Source: Arabidopsis thaliana
Taxonomy: Eukaryota > Streptophyta > Magnoliopsida > Brassicales > Brassicaceae
Direction: 5' to 3'
NCBI RefSeq assembly: GCF_000001735.4
Contig: NC_003075.7
Coordinates: 14,571,001-14,635,000 of the forward strand
Length of the DNA: 64,000 nucleotides
Part shown: positions 10,482-22,298 of the stretch, in pieces
How positions within the stretch are numbered: position 1 is the stretch's first letter
Layout of the letters: every line of letters starts with the position of its first letter
The notes under the pieces: model-generated
What the model was told of the DNA's origin: nothing
Database searches by the model: none
What the model saw: only the letters and a program-made list of their open reading frames with translations
Program-made: the position numbers and the translations under genes

Positions 10482-11880
10482 GCTCTGTTTTTCACCTTTT
10501 CTTATTTTGAAACTGATTTTTTATTGCAAATTCTTTTTCCAAATTAGGAATAAAAACATTTTAGGGATTGGTTGGATACAGAAAGAATAGTTGAATTGAG
10601 AGTAGAAGTGGCTGATGATATTGTTTGTGTTACTTATTAGCATTGTGTAATCTTTAGTTCATGTATTTTCTATACAAATTGAATCTGAAACCTCTTAAGT
10701 ATAAGCTTCTTCTCTTTCGATTTTTCACAAAATTGGTCGACTAGAAAAAGAAGAAGCAATTCCACTTTTATTACAAGCTCAGGCTCAGACAGAAGTACAA
10801 GTGTACAACCATGAATAAATGGAAGTTGTACTTAATCTGTTTCGTTTGCAGGATCTTCCTTATCTATTGATGTGTTGAGCTCTTTGAGAAGGAATGCAAA
10901 TTTGGAAGCATGTTTTCCTTTGTCATTCATTATTTGTGGGCTAAATGATACAAAGAGGAAAGCCATATGAACATGTTATTTACTGTCACATGGCGCACAC
11001 AGAGGAAAAGCCATATGAAATACAACATTTGAATATGAAACTTGTTGGAACTTTTTTGACAAAACTTTTCCGGTGACTTTCCGGCCAAATTCCGGCCAAA
11101 CGGCTGAACGGAATTGTAGGGTCATTAGTGCATTGGAAAGTTAGTAAAGAGTACTACAAAATGGTATACACATACGTCAAAAATGAAGTTGTATTGAATG
11201 AGAAATAAAGGTGTAAAGTGGGACACTTGGGCCAAACCGGACCGAACCGAACCAGGCTGCGGGTTGTCGGGACGTCCCGTCGTCGGCTCAAGGGCTTTCA
11301 GACTTGCGAACCGTCATACTTGTGAGTTATTGAGTTTGCTGAGTTGAATCTTATGGAAATATTCTCAGGATGGTCTCAAAATATTCTCAAGATAGTTTCA
11401 AAATATGTCATGTTTATCCTGAGAATGTTCTGCAAAATCTTATCTACTTCTACTATATAAAGAGATTCAACCTCTCATTATTTCTAAAACTCTCAAACAC
11501 AAAACAGTCTAAATTCTAAAATCTCTCCTCTCTCTTGCTTTTTAAAAGTAATTTCTTAGTTTACTTTCACATAAACATAGTCATGATTCCATTGATTTAA
11601 AACTTAAAAGTTTCTAATCATGTTTTTTTTTACAAACGTGAATGTGGATTAAATGAGATTTCAATGGAAAGAAAACAAAGAATTGGAGATGCAAATTTCC
11701 TTAAAAGCCATTAAGCTTACTTTGTGATTGTGATTATCCAAGTATATAATTTAATTCATAAACAGTAACAATAATCTTCATTCATCAATCGTCGCAGCTT
11801 ATTTCCTTAAAAAGCCAATATAAGCTACTTTTCAAGCCGGCTTGACTCATACATATTACCAGATTACCCCAACAGTCACC
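10482..11880. other. Intergenic, with likely transposable-element relic
   Basis: 3' flank of the preceding gene, then a 17-18 bp near-repeat (AGAGGAAAGCCATATGA at 10954, with one extra A at 11001), then the GC-richer block and LTR-like segment described separately. No protein-coding signal. Confidence 0.5.
11043..11600 (+). mobile_element. Possible solo LTR (Copia-like), unconfirmed
   Basis: Starts TGTTGGAAC, holds a GC-rich block (11230-11290) unlike its surroundings, short internal near-repeats (TATTCTCAGGATGGTCTCAAAA / TATTCTCAAGATAGTTTCAAAA), and then a TATATAAAG box with a CAACCTCTC downstream stretch near 11453-11480, all typical of an LTR promoter. I could not fix the 3' CA end or target-site duplication, and no primer-binding site or gag/pol is next to it. 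Confidence 0.35.
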
Positions 11881-13227
11881 ATGAGGGGACGAATCTCCTC
11901 TGGGGTTAACCAATGGGTACTATCGTAATTTCACAATCACCAATACCATTGCCGATCAAAAACAGCAAGCAACGAACGCGCGGTTCGTCTCGATCCCGTC
12001 CTCTCATGGCTGTTGTCGTTGCAGAGACGTCGTTGATTTTCGATTTCGATTTCAAGCTTTTCACGTACTCATTGGAACGATCCAATCTCAAAAGTCTCTG
12101 ATTTTGGGAGAGAGCTTCGTTAAACTCAGCGCGAATTGTAATTTCCCTTTTGCCGCGATTTTGGATTACAAGGTACGAGGTTTTTGATTTCTCATCTTCA
12201 ATGATTGAAGTTTGATCTGGGTTCTAGAATTCTAATTCTGTGTGTTGCCCTTTGTTTTATTCGGCTTATTGAAGATGCTTGACTTCGTTTTATGAAGTTC
12301 GTATCTTTTTTGATTCAGTTCTCTTCTAGGGTTTTCTTGTGTTAGAGCTCTGAATTTTGGTAATTTTTTTGGTAATGAAGTTTGATTATGGTGGAAACAC
12401 GAATTTTCAGGAGAAGGGTTAGTTCAATTTTATACTTTTGCTTGGAAAAGTAATATGTTTGAAGTTGGACATTTAGTTTCATAATTAGTCGGCAATGCAG
12501 ATAAGCTGTGAAGAAGACATTTAAAGGAATTATCTTTCGTTCTTTTCGAATTGAATATGGTGTTGGGGTTGGTTTAGGTATTTTGTTTGGATTGGTGATT
12601 CTTCAACACATTTCACCTGGATCTTAGTTAGAGAAAGAAAGGACAGTTCCATGTTAGACTTGTTTGTGTAGTTCAGTTGCCACTTGACTAGAACTTCTCC
12701 TTTTTTTTGTACATTAGCTAAATGGGTAGATTCATTTTGTTTCCTTATTTGTTGAAGCTCTTTTATTGGGTTGGTTAGTTGCTTCGTTTTAGATGAAAAT
12801 TATATGCGGTGTTATATGGCTCTGAGCATGTTTCCGGAAGTTGCTGGCTTAATGAAGCAAATACATGCGAAGATTATGTGAAGAACCTAAAGTACTCTGA
12901 AACCAAATTTATACTTATATTCTAGTGTTTCTATTTATGTATAGATTTTAAAATTTTTATGTTTTTTTTTGGTTTTAAGACTTGGTTAGTGCAAATGGAA
13001 TGGTTCATTATCTTGGTTGTTTTTATGTATACTCTTGTTTCTATTGCAATGTCATTCTCGTGGTCAATGTTTGTTGCTAAGGTTTTGATTCCATTTGTCA
13101 CTTTTGCAGGTGAAATAATTTGACAGCTGAGGATTTAAGCATTTATGTGCTGCAACTCTGCAAGCTTGTCATGTACCACTGTTTGTATATTGTTTATAAA
13201 TAAAACAGTGGACTTAAAGTTAAGGGA
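11880..13227 (+). other. Leader of SR-rich protein gene with long 5' UTR intron
   Basis: A leader exon appears to end at 12172 (AAG followed by gtacgagg) and the next exon to begin at 13110 (TTTTGCAG before it), giving a 937-bp T-rich leader intron. The leader holds an ATG-initiated ORF at 11913-12101 and, just before the main start, ATGs at 13145 and 13171. Transcription start is not determined. Confidence 0.5.
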
Positions 13228-16200
13228 ATGTCAGCACCTGGGAAGTTTGATTATTCTTCTGGTGGGCCAGAGAGGCCTTTATACAGGTCCAACTTAGCTG
13301 CACAAATGGAAAGATCTAGTAGCTTTCGTGAGACGATGGAACATCCTGTCTCGTCATCTCACCCGAGCATGTTGAGGAGCACTTCACCAATAGCACAAAC
13401 CGATGTAACAAACTTTTTTCAGTGTTTGCGTTTTGATCCTAAGGTGGTTGCCGCAGATCATAAGTCTATTCGTCAAGGTGACTTTAAGCGTCATGTGAAT
13501 ATCGCTCTTGGGATTCAAGGAGATGAATCTCCAAGCACACCACTGAAAGGGAAGTTAATTCCATCTCCTATACCAGAAGAGATCAAGAGGTTAAAGGCTG
13601 GTCTGCGCGAAAACAATGTGAAGGCCAGGTAATTTTTATACGATAAGTTAAGAAATCTTCTTTGGAGTTCCGAGTCCAGTTTAGCTAATTGAATTTTTGT
13701 TGTTGCAGGGAGCGTTTGAAAATTTTCAACGAAGCTTCTTCTGTATTTAACAAGTTTTTTCCTAGTGTACCTACAAAGAAAAGGTCTCGTCCAGAAGGAT
13801 TTTCTAATGACCGCTCAGGTGATCGTTTGGCTTTAGGGCCAGGTATGGGTAAAATGGGAATCCAAGGTCAGACTCTGCCTGGTTGTTTTGAGCTTGACCA
13901 GCAAAAGCTGGACGAACGACCTAAAAGTGGTGCATTGAATAAGCGGACACGTACTTCCATGGTAAGTCCTGATTTTTGTTTGACAACACATGCTTTAGGT
14001 CGGTTCATACTTAAACTGAACAGACCTTTTGTGTCATGATGTAGTCTTCTATAGGTGCATATTTTGATTCAGTGTTTGGTTCTGTTATTCTAGAAAAAAA
14101 GTTAGAAATGGTAGTAGTGGAGAAAATTCTCGTTTAAGATAATTGTGCTTCCAAATGTGATGCATGTGAAATATTGTTTTCAAAGCAGGGTAAATTAGTT
14201 AGAATTACTCTTCTTAGATCTACATAGTTTCTCAATTGCTTTTTCTTTTCTTTCATGCTTGTGTTCTGACCTTAAAAATTCTTTTGATACTACAGGGTTG
14301 TTGTTTTTAATTTTGATTCTGAATTTTGAAAGCATCTGGCAGCTATTCCATTATTTGCTATTACTAATACAAATGTTTTAATTTTGCTATATGTGATTCA
14401 GATGGATGTTCGAAGTAATGCTATTGTTCGACAATCAGCCGGTGTAGACAGGGATAAAGACACAATGAGGCTGGCAAACCATAATGCAGTTCAGGGTGAA
14501 GATCGATCTTCAATTGGTATTGATGGTTGGGAAAAGTCGAAAATGAAGAAAAAACGATCTGGCATCAAAACAGATGGTCCTTCTAGTTTGGCTTCAAATA
14601 AAGCTGTTGATGGTTATAGGGACTTGAAACAGGGCATACCGAAATTAGCTGTTGATTCCCGCTCGAGATTGAATGGTGACTCAAACATGTTAAGGTATGG
14701 CCTACTGTATTAGATCATAACTTTTTTGGTTCAATCAGTTAAAAGATCCATTGTTTGGAGTTGATTAGGAAAATACTCCCAAATAGATTTCTTTCCTATT
14801 TTTAAATGATTAGATTGATTCTTATAACATTGGATAGATGCGATTTTACGCTCTCTTCTGATGGCTATTCAATTGGTAACAGTTCCTGGTTGAATTAATT
14901 GTGCAGGCATGGGGCAGTGAATGGCGCTGTTCCATATGGGAGATCTGATAGCCTCTCTCAGCAGACAGGTTTGGCAGCGCGTTCCTTGCTCTCCAGGGAT
15001 TCCGATCACAATCCGTTGTACAATGAGAAGAGAGAACGAGCTACTGGTTCAGATAAGGAAAGGGTGAATCTCAGGGCTGTCAACAAGTATGTTAACAAAC
15101 TTACAATCTTAACCACATCTGTCAATTTTTCTCCTGATCTCATTTGTCAAATTTTTAGCCTCTATTCTTCTTCCTGATGATTCTTTTTTATTCCTGTTAC
15201 TCTCTGCTGGGTTCATTGCAGGTCAAATATTCATGATGAATCCAATTCTTCAAGTCCGACTTCAAACCTAAAAATAAGTGCTTCAGTTCGTGGTCCAAGA
15301 TCGGGATCAGGGCTGCCGCCGAAACTTTCTCCGGTTGTCCATAACACTCCCTCTCCAAGTGATTGGGATATTGCTGGCTGTACAAACAAACCTCCATTGT
15401 TGTCTGGGGTTCCCAATCGCAAGCGTATGACATCGAATCGGTCTTCATCACCACCTGTAACTCAATGGGCCAGTCAAAGACCACAAAAGATCTCCCGTGT
15501 TGCAAGGAGAACGAACTTGGTCCCCATTGTTTCGAGCAATGATGACATTCCGTCATCGGATAACATGTCAGATGTTGGTTGTAGTGAAACAAGTTTTGGA
15601 TTTTATAGACGCTCGCCTGCAGCTTCTCCACAAATGAAAATGAAAGGTGAAAATAGCTTGTCTACAACAGCTTTATCTGGAAGTGAAGAATTCAGCCCCC
15701 CTGAGATCAAATCTAAAGACAAGGGAAAACAATCTGATGAGGTAAATGGTAAAACTTCTCAGAATGTTCCTAAAGTCTCCATCCCTGGTTTACAATCAAG
15801 AAAAAACAAACTTGCCTCTGGAGAAGAGCTTGGGGATGGTGTGAGGAGACAAGGAAGGACAGGCCGTGGCTTTGCTTCAACAAGGTCTGTCAACCCAATG
15901 GGAGTAATGAAACATGGAACAGCAAAACAACTTCGCAGTGCAAGAAATGGTTCTGACAAGAATGAAAGGTAGGGAATCCTGTCTCTAAGTATTTCTCGTT
16001 TTCAGTTTTCTAGTATTTAAGAAGTGTTTGGGTTTCATGAGGCTTATTTCCTAGTTTTTTTTTTCATATGGTTACTGCAGCAGGGCAGGTCGTCCACCCA
16101 CTAGGAAACTCTCTGACCGCAAGGCTTACAAACGTCAGAAAAATACAGCGACCAATGCTACAACACTAGATTTTCTTGGTAAAATAATTTCAATTGATCA

Positions 16201-19123
16201 GAATTGTTCTTTGACAGGATTGATTTTTCCCCTCTTCTTTTATTTATGTTTTTTTTTGAAAAACTTCTTATTGGTTCAGATGATGGGCATGAAGAGCTAC
16301 TAGCTGCTGTTAACTCGGCTATCAACTTTGGTAAGTAATTGTTCATGGTTCTCGTTAAGTTTATTTTTTCCAGAATTTTTTTAATCAAGAATAATTGGTT
16401 TGGTTCTTTGATGCAGCTCAAAATTTTCCTAGCTCGTTCTGGAAGCAAATGGAGCGCTACTTTTGCTTTATATCTGATGCACATATCAATTTCATGAAAC
16501 AGCAGGTAAGTGGTTTTCCTGCATTTCGTAAGACAGTTAATACCCTTTAGACCTCATATCTGAAGGATGTGACAGATCATTTGTATATGTCTATTTCTTG
16601 AATCGTTGTATACCACTAATTAATACCAGTAGCACTCTACGTCCTGCATAGTAGTCTAGTAGGATGGGAGTTAAATGTGCTGCAGAGATTACTGTGATGC
16701 TGATTTCTAGTTTACGTAACACTAGCAAGGTTTTCATTATCGGGTGTGTATTTATATTAGTTTCATTTGTCCCAAGGTATTTATACTCACCCCAACCAAT
16801 CCCTAAATGTGAAAAAGAAAAATCCAAAAATGTGAAATATGGTAGGAAATGTGTGTAGATTTGTAATGTTACGTGATCTGATGATACATAGCATTTGTGA
16901 GCTGTTTGCCCACAGTTTTGTAAAGACAATTACGGCTCTAATAATATGTTGACTCTTCATTTTAGATAAATGTTATAACCATTTTCTCTCTCAGGGCGAA
17001 CTCTCCTTCATGGGTACTACACCTGGTGGGACATCTTCAGACTTTGATAGTCATGAAATATTTCCCGAGGAACTTGCAAGTAGCAAAGTGGATTCTAAAG
17101 CTGCCCCCCTTTATCAGAGATTGCTATCAGCTCTAATTTCCGAGGACTCAGCCAGTGTAAATGAAGATTTACAATTTGATGGATTTGGAGCCGATGTTGA
17201 GTCAGAATTCAGTGTTTTGAATCATATGATGGAGTTCAATGGTTATAGGAGCGATAGACTGGAATTTGATGAGCTAGAAGATGATGTGTCTGTTATCCCG
17301 CTCAAGGGTGTTAATAGCTCAGCACACCATGTCAATGGAAGACTTTCAGATCATTTATCCATCGACTTCTCAGACATTCAGTATGAAACTTTGGGGATAG
17401 ATGAGAAGATTTATATGGAAGCTCAATCTATTGGAATTTGCTTGGACCCCATGGTATATATCCCCACGAGTTTCTGTTATTTCAGAAATGCTGCTTGCTT
17501 ATATGCTATTGGAATTGGACTCTAATTTCTATAGTTCCTAGCGGATTGATGTGTGACTGTTGTGTTTTCTTGCAGCCTAGTATTTCAAACGTGGAAGATG
17601 AAGGAATTGTTGATGACATCAAAACGTTAGAGGAAGCTATTTGTGAGGTGGTATGTTCTCTCACGTGCTCTTATCTTTTTGTCAAAACAATATAGCGTTG
17701 GCAAATTATGATTTTTTGTCGCTTCAATCTATCTTGGCCATTTTTCATGTCGTAGCAGTAAAGGACAAAGTACAACTGTGTTCTCTAGATAGCTAACTTT
17801 GTGATGTTGTCTATCTTAAAATTTAAGGTTTCCAAGAAGAAAGATATGTTGAATCGGCTATTAAAGCCTGCCCTAGAGATGAAAGAACGTCAGGAGAAGT
17901 AAGATTTGTCTTTCTTCCGCTTTTACTTGCATGCCTTTAATGATCTAGACTGTGATCTGACGGTTTTGTGCTGACATTTTTTCCTTACACAGGGAGTTTG
18001 AGCGGCTCGGTTATGAAAAACTCATCGAAATGGCATATGAAAAGAGCAAGGTAAATTCTCTCATAAAGGGGTTCACTTTTCAGATTTATTCCACTGTTGA
18101 CCCTTTTTCCTCTTCGTTTTCTGATATAGTCCAGTTTCATGTTTTGATTATCATATATGGATTTTATTTTACAGGCAAGTCGGCGGCATCACTCTGCAAG
18201 TGGAAAGAGTTCGGCGACTAAGATATCAAAGCAGGCCGCGTTTGCTTTTGTGAAAAGGACACTTGAAAGATGTCGTCAATTCGAAGAAACAGGCAAAAGT
18301 TGCTTTAGTGAGTCCACATTTAAGAATATCATCATTGCCGGGTTGACACAATTTGAAGATAATCCCACAGACAAGGAAGATATTCTATCAGCTTCAAGTA
18401 TGATATCGTTTTTCCTTTACAGAACATTGAACTATGTTTTCAAATCCAGAAACTCTCTGTTAATTTTAATCTTTCTTTTTTTCAGCACTCATGGGATCAC
18501 AACCAAGCTCATCATTGGCATTGCCAATGACACAGAGCACGGAGAATCATGCCAATTCTTCTGAAAATGCTTTACGGGAAGGCAGAGATGAAATGATGTG
18601 GTCAAATAGAATGAAGAAGAGAGAATTGCTGCTTGATGATGTGGGTGGGAAACCACTATCAAGCAGTACGAAAGGAAAGAGAAGTGAGAGGGACAGAGAT
18701 GGAAAAGGACAGGCTTCTTCGTCAAGAGGCGGAAGCACTAACAAGATCGGTCGGCCTGCGCTTGTAAATGCCAAGGGTGAACGGAAATCAAAAACAAAAC
18801 CGAGGCAAAAAACAACTCCGATGTTTTCTTCTTCTTCTACTTGTGTCAATATCGTGGAGCAAACCAGAACATCATTGTCGAAAACAACTAACAGCAACAA
18901 CAGCGAGTATAGTAACTTGGAGACACTGGATGAGTCAGAGCCTCTTGACCTATCTCACCTGCAGATACCAGACGGTTTAGGTGGTCCAGATGATTTCGAT
19001 ACACAAGCAGGAGATCTAAGCTCATGGTTGAACATCGATGATGATGCATTACCAGATACTGATGATCTCCTTGGACTTCAAATACCCATGGATGATCTTT
19101 CAGACTTAAACATGATGGTATAA
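13228..19123 (+). CDS. Large Ser/Arg/Lys-rich, probably nuclear protein
   Basis: Fourteen coding exons read from splice sites: 13228-13628, 13709-13961, 14402-14694, 14907-15086, 15222-15968, 16081-16178, 16280-16330, 16417-16505, 16995-17453, 17576-17650, 17828-17898, 17993-18050, 18175-18397 and 18486-19123, giving 1211 aa. The sequence is mostly disordered, rich in Ser, Lys and Arg, with many basic patches (KKRSRPEG, KMKKKRSG, RKLSDRKAYKRQ). More ordered segments are around DDGHEELLAAVNSAINF, FWKQMERYFCFISDAHI and a helical stretch in exons 11-13 (ASRRHHSASGKSS, AFAFVKRTLERCRQFEE). The C-terminus is acidic (LNIDDDALPDTDDLLGLQIP). No catalytic domain recognised; databases tend to call it serine/arginine repetitive matrix-like. 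Probably AT4G29790. Confidence 0.88.
16078..16083 (+). other. NAGNAG tandem splice acceptor (exon 6)
   Basis: GCAGCAG before GGCAGG allows the exon to start at 16081 or 16084, adding or removing one codon without a frameshift. Confidence 0.6.
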
Positions 19124-19861
19124 GGTCTTTCTCTCTCTTTATTTCTGTATAGTCTCGTTTGTTATACCATTAGCGATGAAGAAAGATGAAGGCAAGTTTT
19201 GGTCCCCTGAAAGGATAACCAGTCACCATAATCGGTTATTTGGGTAGGCTCCAGCAAACTAGGCGATATAGGTTCTGATTATTTTTCTTCTTCATCATCA
19301 TCTTTTAGGGTTCTTTCTTTCCCTTTCTTATAGTTGAATTACGTGGGTGGTGAAACTGTTTTTGTTTATTGGGTAATTGGGTTTGGCTCCGGTGGTTAAG
19401 ATAGGTCCGGTAGTTCAACTTCAGGAGAGGAAAACGAGTGATAGTAATGTTGTGTAGTGATATATAGTTAAGTGGGCAGGTCTTCTTCGTCTTTTTGGCA
19501 TTTTGTAGCTTTCATAACCTCAGAACCATTATTATTGCCTCTGTACATACACACATTTTATGTTCCTTAATAATTAAAAAAAAAAAAATCAGCTTTTAGT
19601 GCAAGAAACAGGTCTCACTCTAACATATTATGCTAACAAGTCATCATCAATCACGCCTTCGATTTGCTAACATATAGTGTTATGAATTGAATAACTTGGA
19701 GTTAAGATATCAAAATGAATTTTGAAAGGACATTATGAAATATGAAACTAAAATAATGACTTGTATATTTGAATCGCACTCTAATTCTCCCTTTCAAGTA
19801 AATATCAACGTCGAAACAAAAGGTATGAAAAACCAATAGGAAGCACCAAAAACAGGTGTTT
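19124..19861. other. Convergent 3' regions
   Basis: 3' UTR of the upstream gene (probably to about 19570, where AATAATTAAAAAAAA occurs) and the 3' flank of the minus-strand patatin-like gene. Nothing else seen. Confidence 0.6.
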
Positions 19862-21536
19862 TCATCTATCTTTAGATATGAGAGTGAGAGTTGCGTTTAT
19901 AGCATTGCGGTTAGTTTTGGACACAGCTTGCTTTAGCGTTACGGTTGGAGACGCTCTAACACTTCGTCGCTGCTGCTCAATGACAAGCTCGCTCGCAAAC
20001 CACTCTATTTTCTCTGAATTGCTCATTTCTCCTATCCTTTTGCTTCCGAACAAAACCGACTCCACATTGTTTTGCTTCAACATCTCATCAGCTATCTCCG
20101 TCAGTTTCTTCACATTCTCTGCTCTTGGATCCGTGTCCACGTTCGGTCCACAAGCTCCTAATCGCGATCCATTTGCCTGCTGCACCACAATTTATTTCTC
20201 TAATGATTTTTTCATCCAAAAAACGCCAAAACATACAACGTTGTCTCCAATCATGATAAAAAAGAAAAAAAACCTGAATGCGAACGTAATTACTACTTCG
20301 GTAAGGCCCAAAGCCCATAGCAACAGCTTGATCAACAAACTCAGCAGACCCATCACCAGAGATTCTCGCCATGGGCCGAGCCCATTCCTTAACGCGCCAA
20401 TTCTTAACCTGTTCATAATCATAATTCACTTCAAAAAGCTGACCAGTCCCAAGCGACAACACCAACAAATCCTCCACTCCTTTCACCGCCGGGAACTCCT
20501 GTTTGTTATGAAACACGTGCGTTATCGCCGCCGCCGTCGGATTACTCATCGCTAATCCACCCCCCACCGCAACGCACCGCGTTTTCCCGTCGACGGAACA
20601 CGTGCGAACCGGATCAAACGTCCCCGGCTCCGCCCATGTGGCACGGCAAATATCTCGGAGACGAAAATCGAAACTGTCGCTTTCTAACGCGTCGGCGCGT
20701 GAGAATAGAAACGGAGCCGTGCTTGAGAGATCGTAGCAAGAGATGAGAATTGGTTTGAGTGTGTCTTTAAGCGTTAGATCGGCGAATGATGCTTTCATTG
20801 CTTTTTCTAGCTTCGCCGTTGCGGCGGTTACTGAAGATGATCCGGATCCGGATCCAGATCTTATGACCCGTTTAATCGCCGCTCCTGCTCCTCCTCCTCC
20901 ACTTCCGCTCCCTGATCTGTAGAATCCTTCTGCGTTCTCTACGAGAAATTTCCAAGTGTCCTCCGCCTTGAAAATCGGGCGGTTGCCGTCTCTTGTCGCA
21001 AATATCATCGCAGCGAATACTCCACCGACACCTGATCCGGCAGCGACGTCGAAGTAATCGGCGATTCGAGCGTTTGGATCGCCGGATTTCTCTTTCAGCA
21101 TTTGCTCTAAATAGATTAGGGATTTTCCCGCCAAAAGACCTCTCATACCGCCACCGTCAATGCTCAAAACGCAGATTCTTCCTCTCGGACTTCTGAAAGA
21201 TGAAGACGGTGTTCCCGGGAGAACGACGCCGTTTGGAGTCAACGGTGATCTGGGAGAAGGACCTGCTTCGGAATCACCGGGTCGTAATGGACTCTGAGGA
21301 ATCCATAGTAGCCTTGGGTCTTCGTAACCAAAGAGAAATTTGCTTTCGAGAATTGAGAAGATCTCGTAATTGAGCTTATCATCGGGTTCGTGTGATCGAG
21401 CCGTTGATAACGTTGGACTGGTTTGAGTCCTCTCGTAATTTCCAGGAGTGTTGGGAGCTGTGTGATTGACAAAATGCTTCTTCTTCCCTTTGGAGGAAAC
21501 TGACAATGGCGGTGGCTTTTCGTAGCGCCGATTCAT
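19862..21536 (-). CDS. PLP8: Patatin-like phospholipase-family protein PLP8 (pPLAIII-gamma)
   Basis: Two exons: 21536-20274 and 20179 (or 20176)-19862, giving about 525 aa. The oxyanion glycine motif DGGGMRG is at residues 127-133. The nucleophile elbow is GSGVG (167-171), so the GxSxG serine is replaced by glycine. The usual catalytic DG[GA] aspartate block is VGGG (324-327), also lacking Asp. This GxGxG pattern defines the plant pPLAIII group, members of which were nevertheless reported to have lipid acyl hydrolase activity. An insert rich in Gly/Ser (208-235) lies in the domain. Probably AT4G29800. Convergent with the gene at 13228-19123. Confidence 0.93.
20176..20181 (-). other. NAGNAG tandem splice acceptor in PLP8
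   Basis: On the minus strand GTGCAGCAG precedes GCAAATGG. Exon 2 can start at 20179 (adds Gln) or 20176, both in frame. Confidence 0.6.
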
Positions 21537-22298
21537 AATCGTTAGCTTTTAGACAAACCTTGAAATTGAAGCTTCCGTAGCTATAGTATGAGAGGTGTTT
21601 TTCAAAGACGTGTGCAAAAGATTTTAAAAATAGATTTTGATTTGGATTTTGTATGAACCAAATGGTGTATGTTAGCATGACATGGCTAAGCACTACTCGT
21701 GTGCTTGGAAAGGTCTGGTACCCACGTCCGATGCCTCCTCCAGCAAATTTAGCTCATATAGAATTTTCTTTTCTATCTTCTTTATTCTTGAGTAAACATA
21801 TACTAATTTATTTAATTTGTTTAAACATAGCAGTTTATTGGTTGGTTGGCAGATATACCTAATATATCCAATCACATAAAAGTATTCGAGGAATGTTATT
21901 AATTTATCTGAGTGCAATCTAAATTATCTAATTAAAAAACAGTATAACACAGTTCACATTTTCTTACTCGAATCTCAGTTTTCACATCGAACAGTTAGAT
22001 TGTGGAAGCTTTCTTAAAAGACAAGAAGAAAAGTGAATGAAGTCAAAATTTGAGACATAAGAACAGATGATTCTTCTTTTCCCAAATGGATTCCAATCTA
22101 ACGTATCACAAAACATGAATTCCAAGTGAATTTTTTTAAATAAACACTCTCATGTACCTTATATATCTATAATCTTAAAATACAGCAATTTAATATATCT
22201 ATATGTATTATAAAGATCATTTTATCACTGGAAGGTAAAACAAGAAATCTTCAGATGATAACAGGAACCAGATGGTGATATTATGTCTCCCTTGTAGT

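Noticed and set aside
19878..20555. 225-codon plus-strand ORF opposite PLP8
   Set aside because: Antisense of the PLP8 exons; the minus strand encodes a full patatin domain with correct splice sites.
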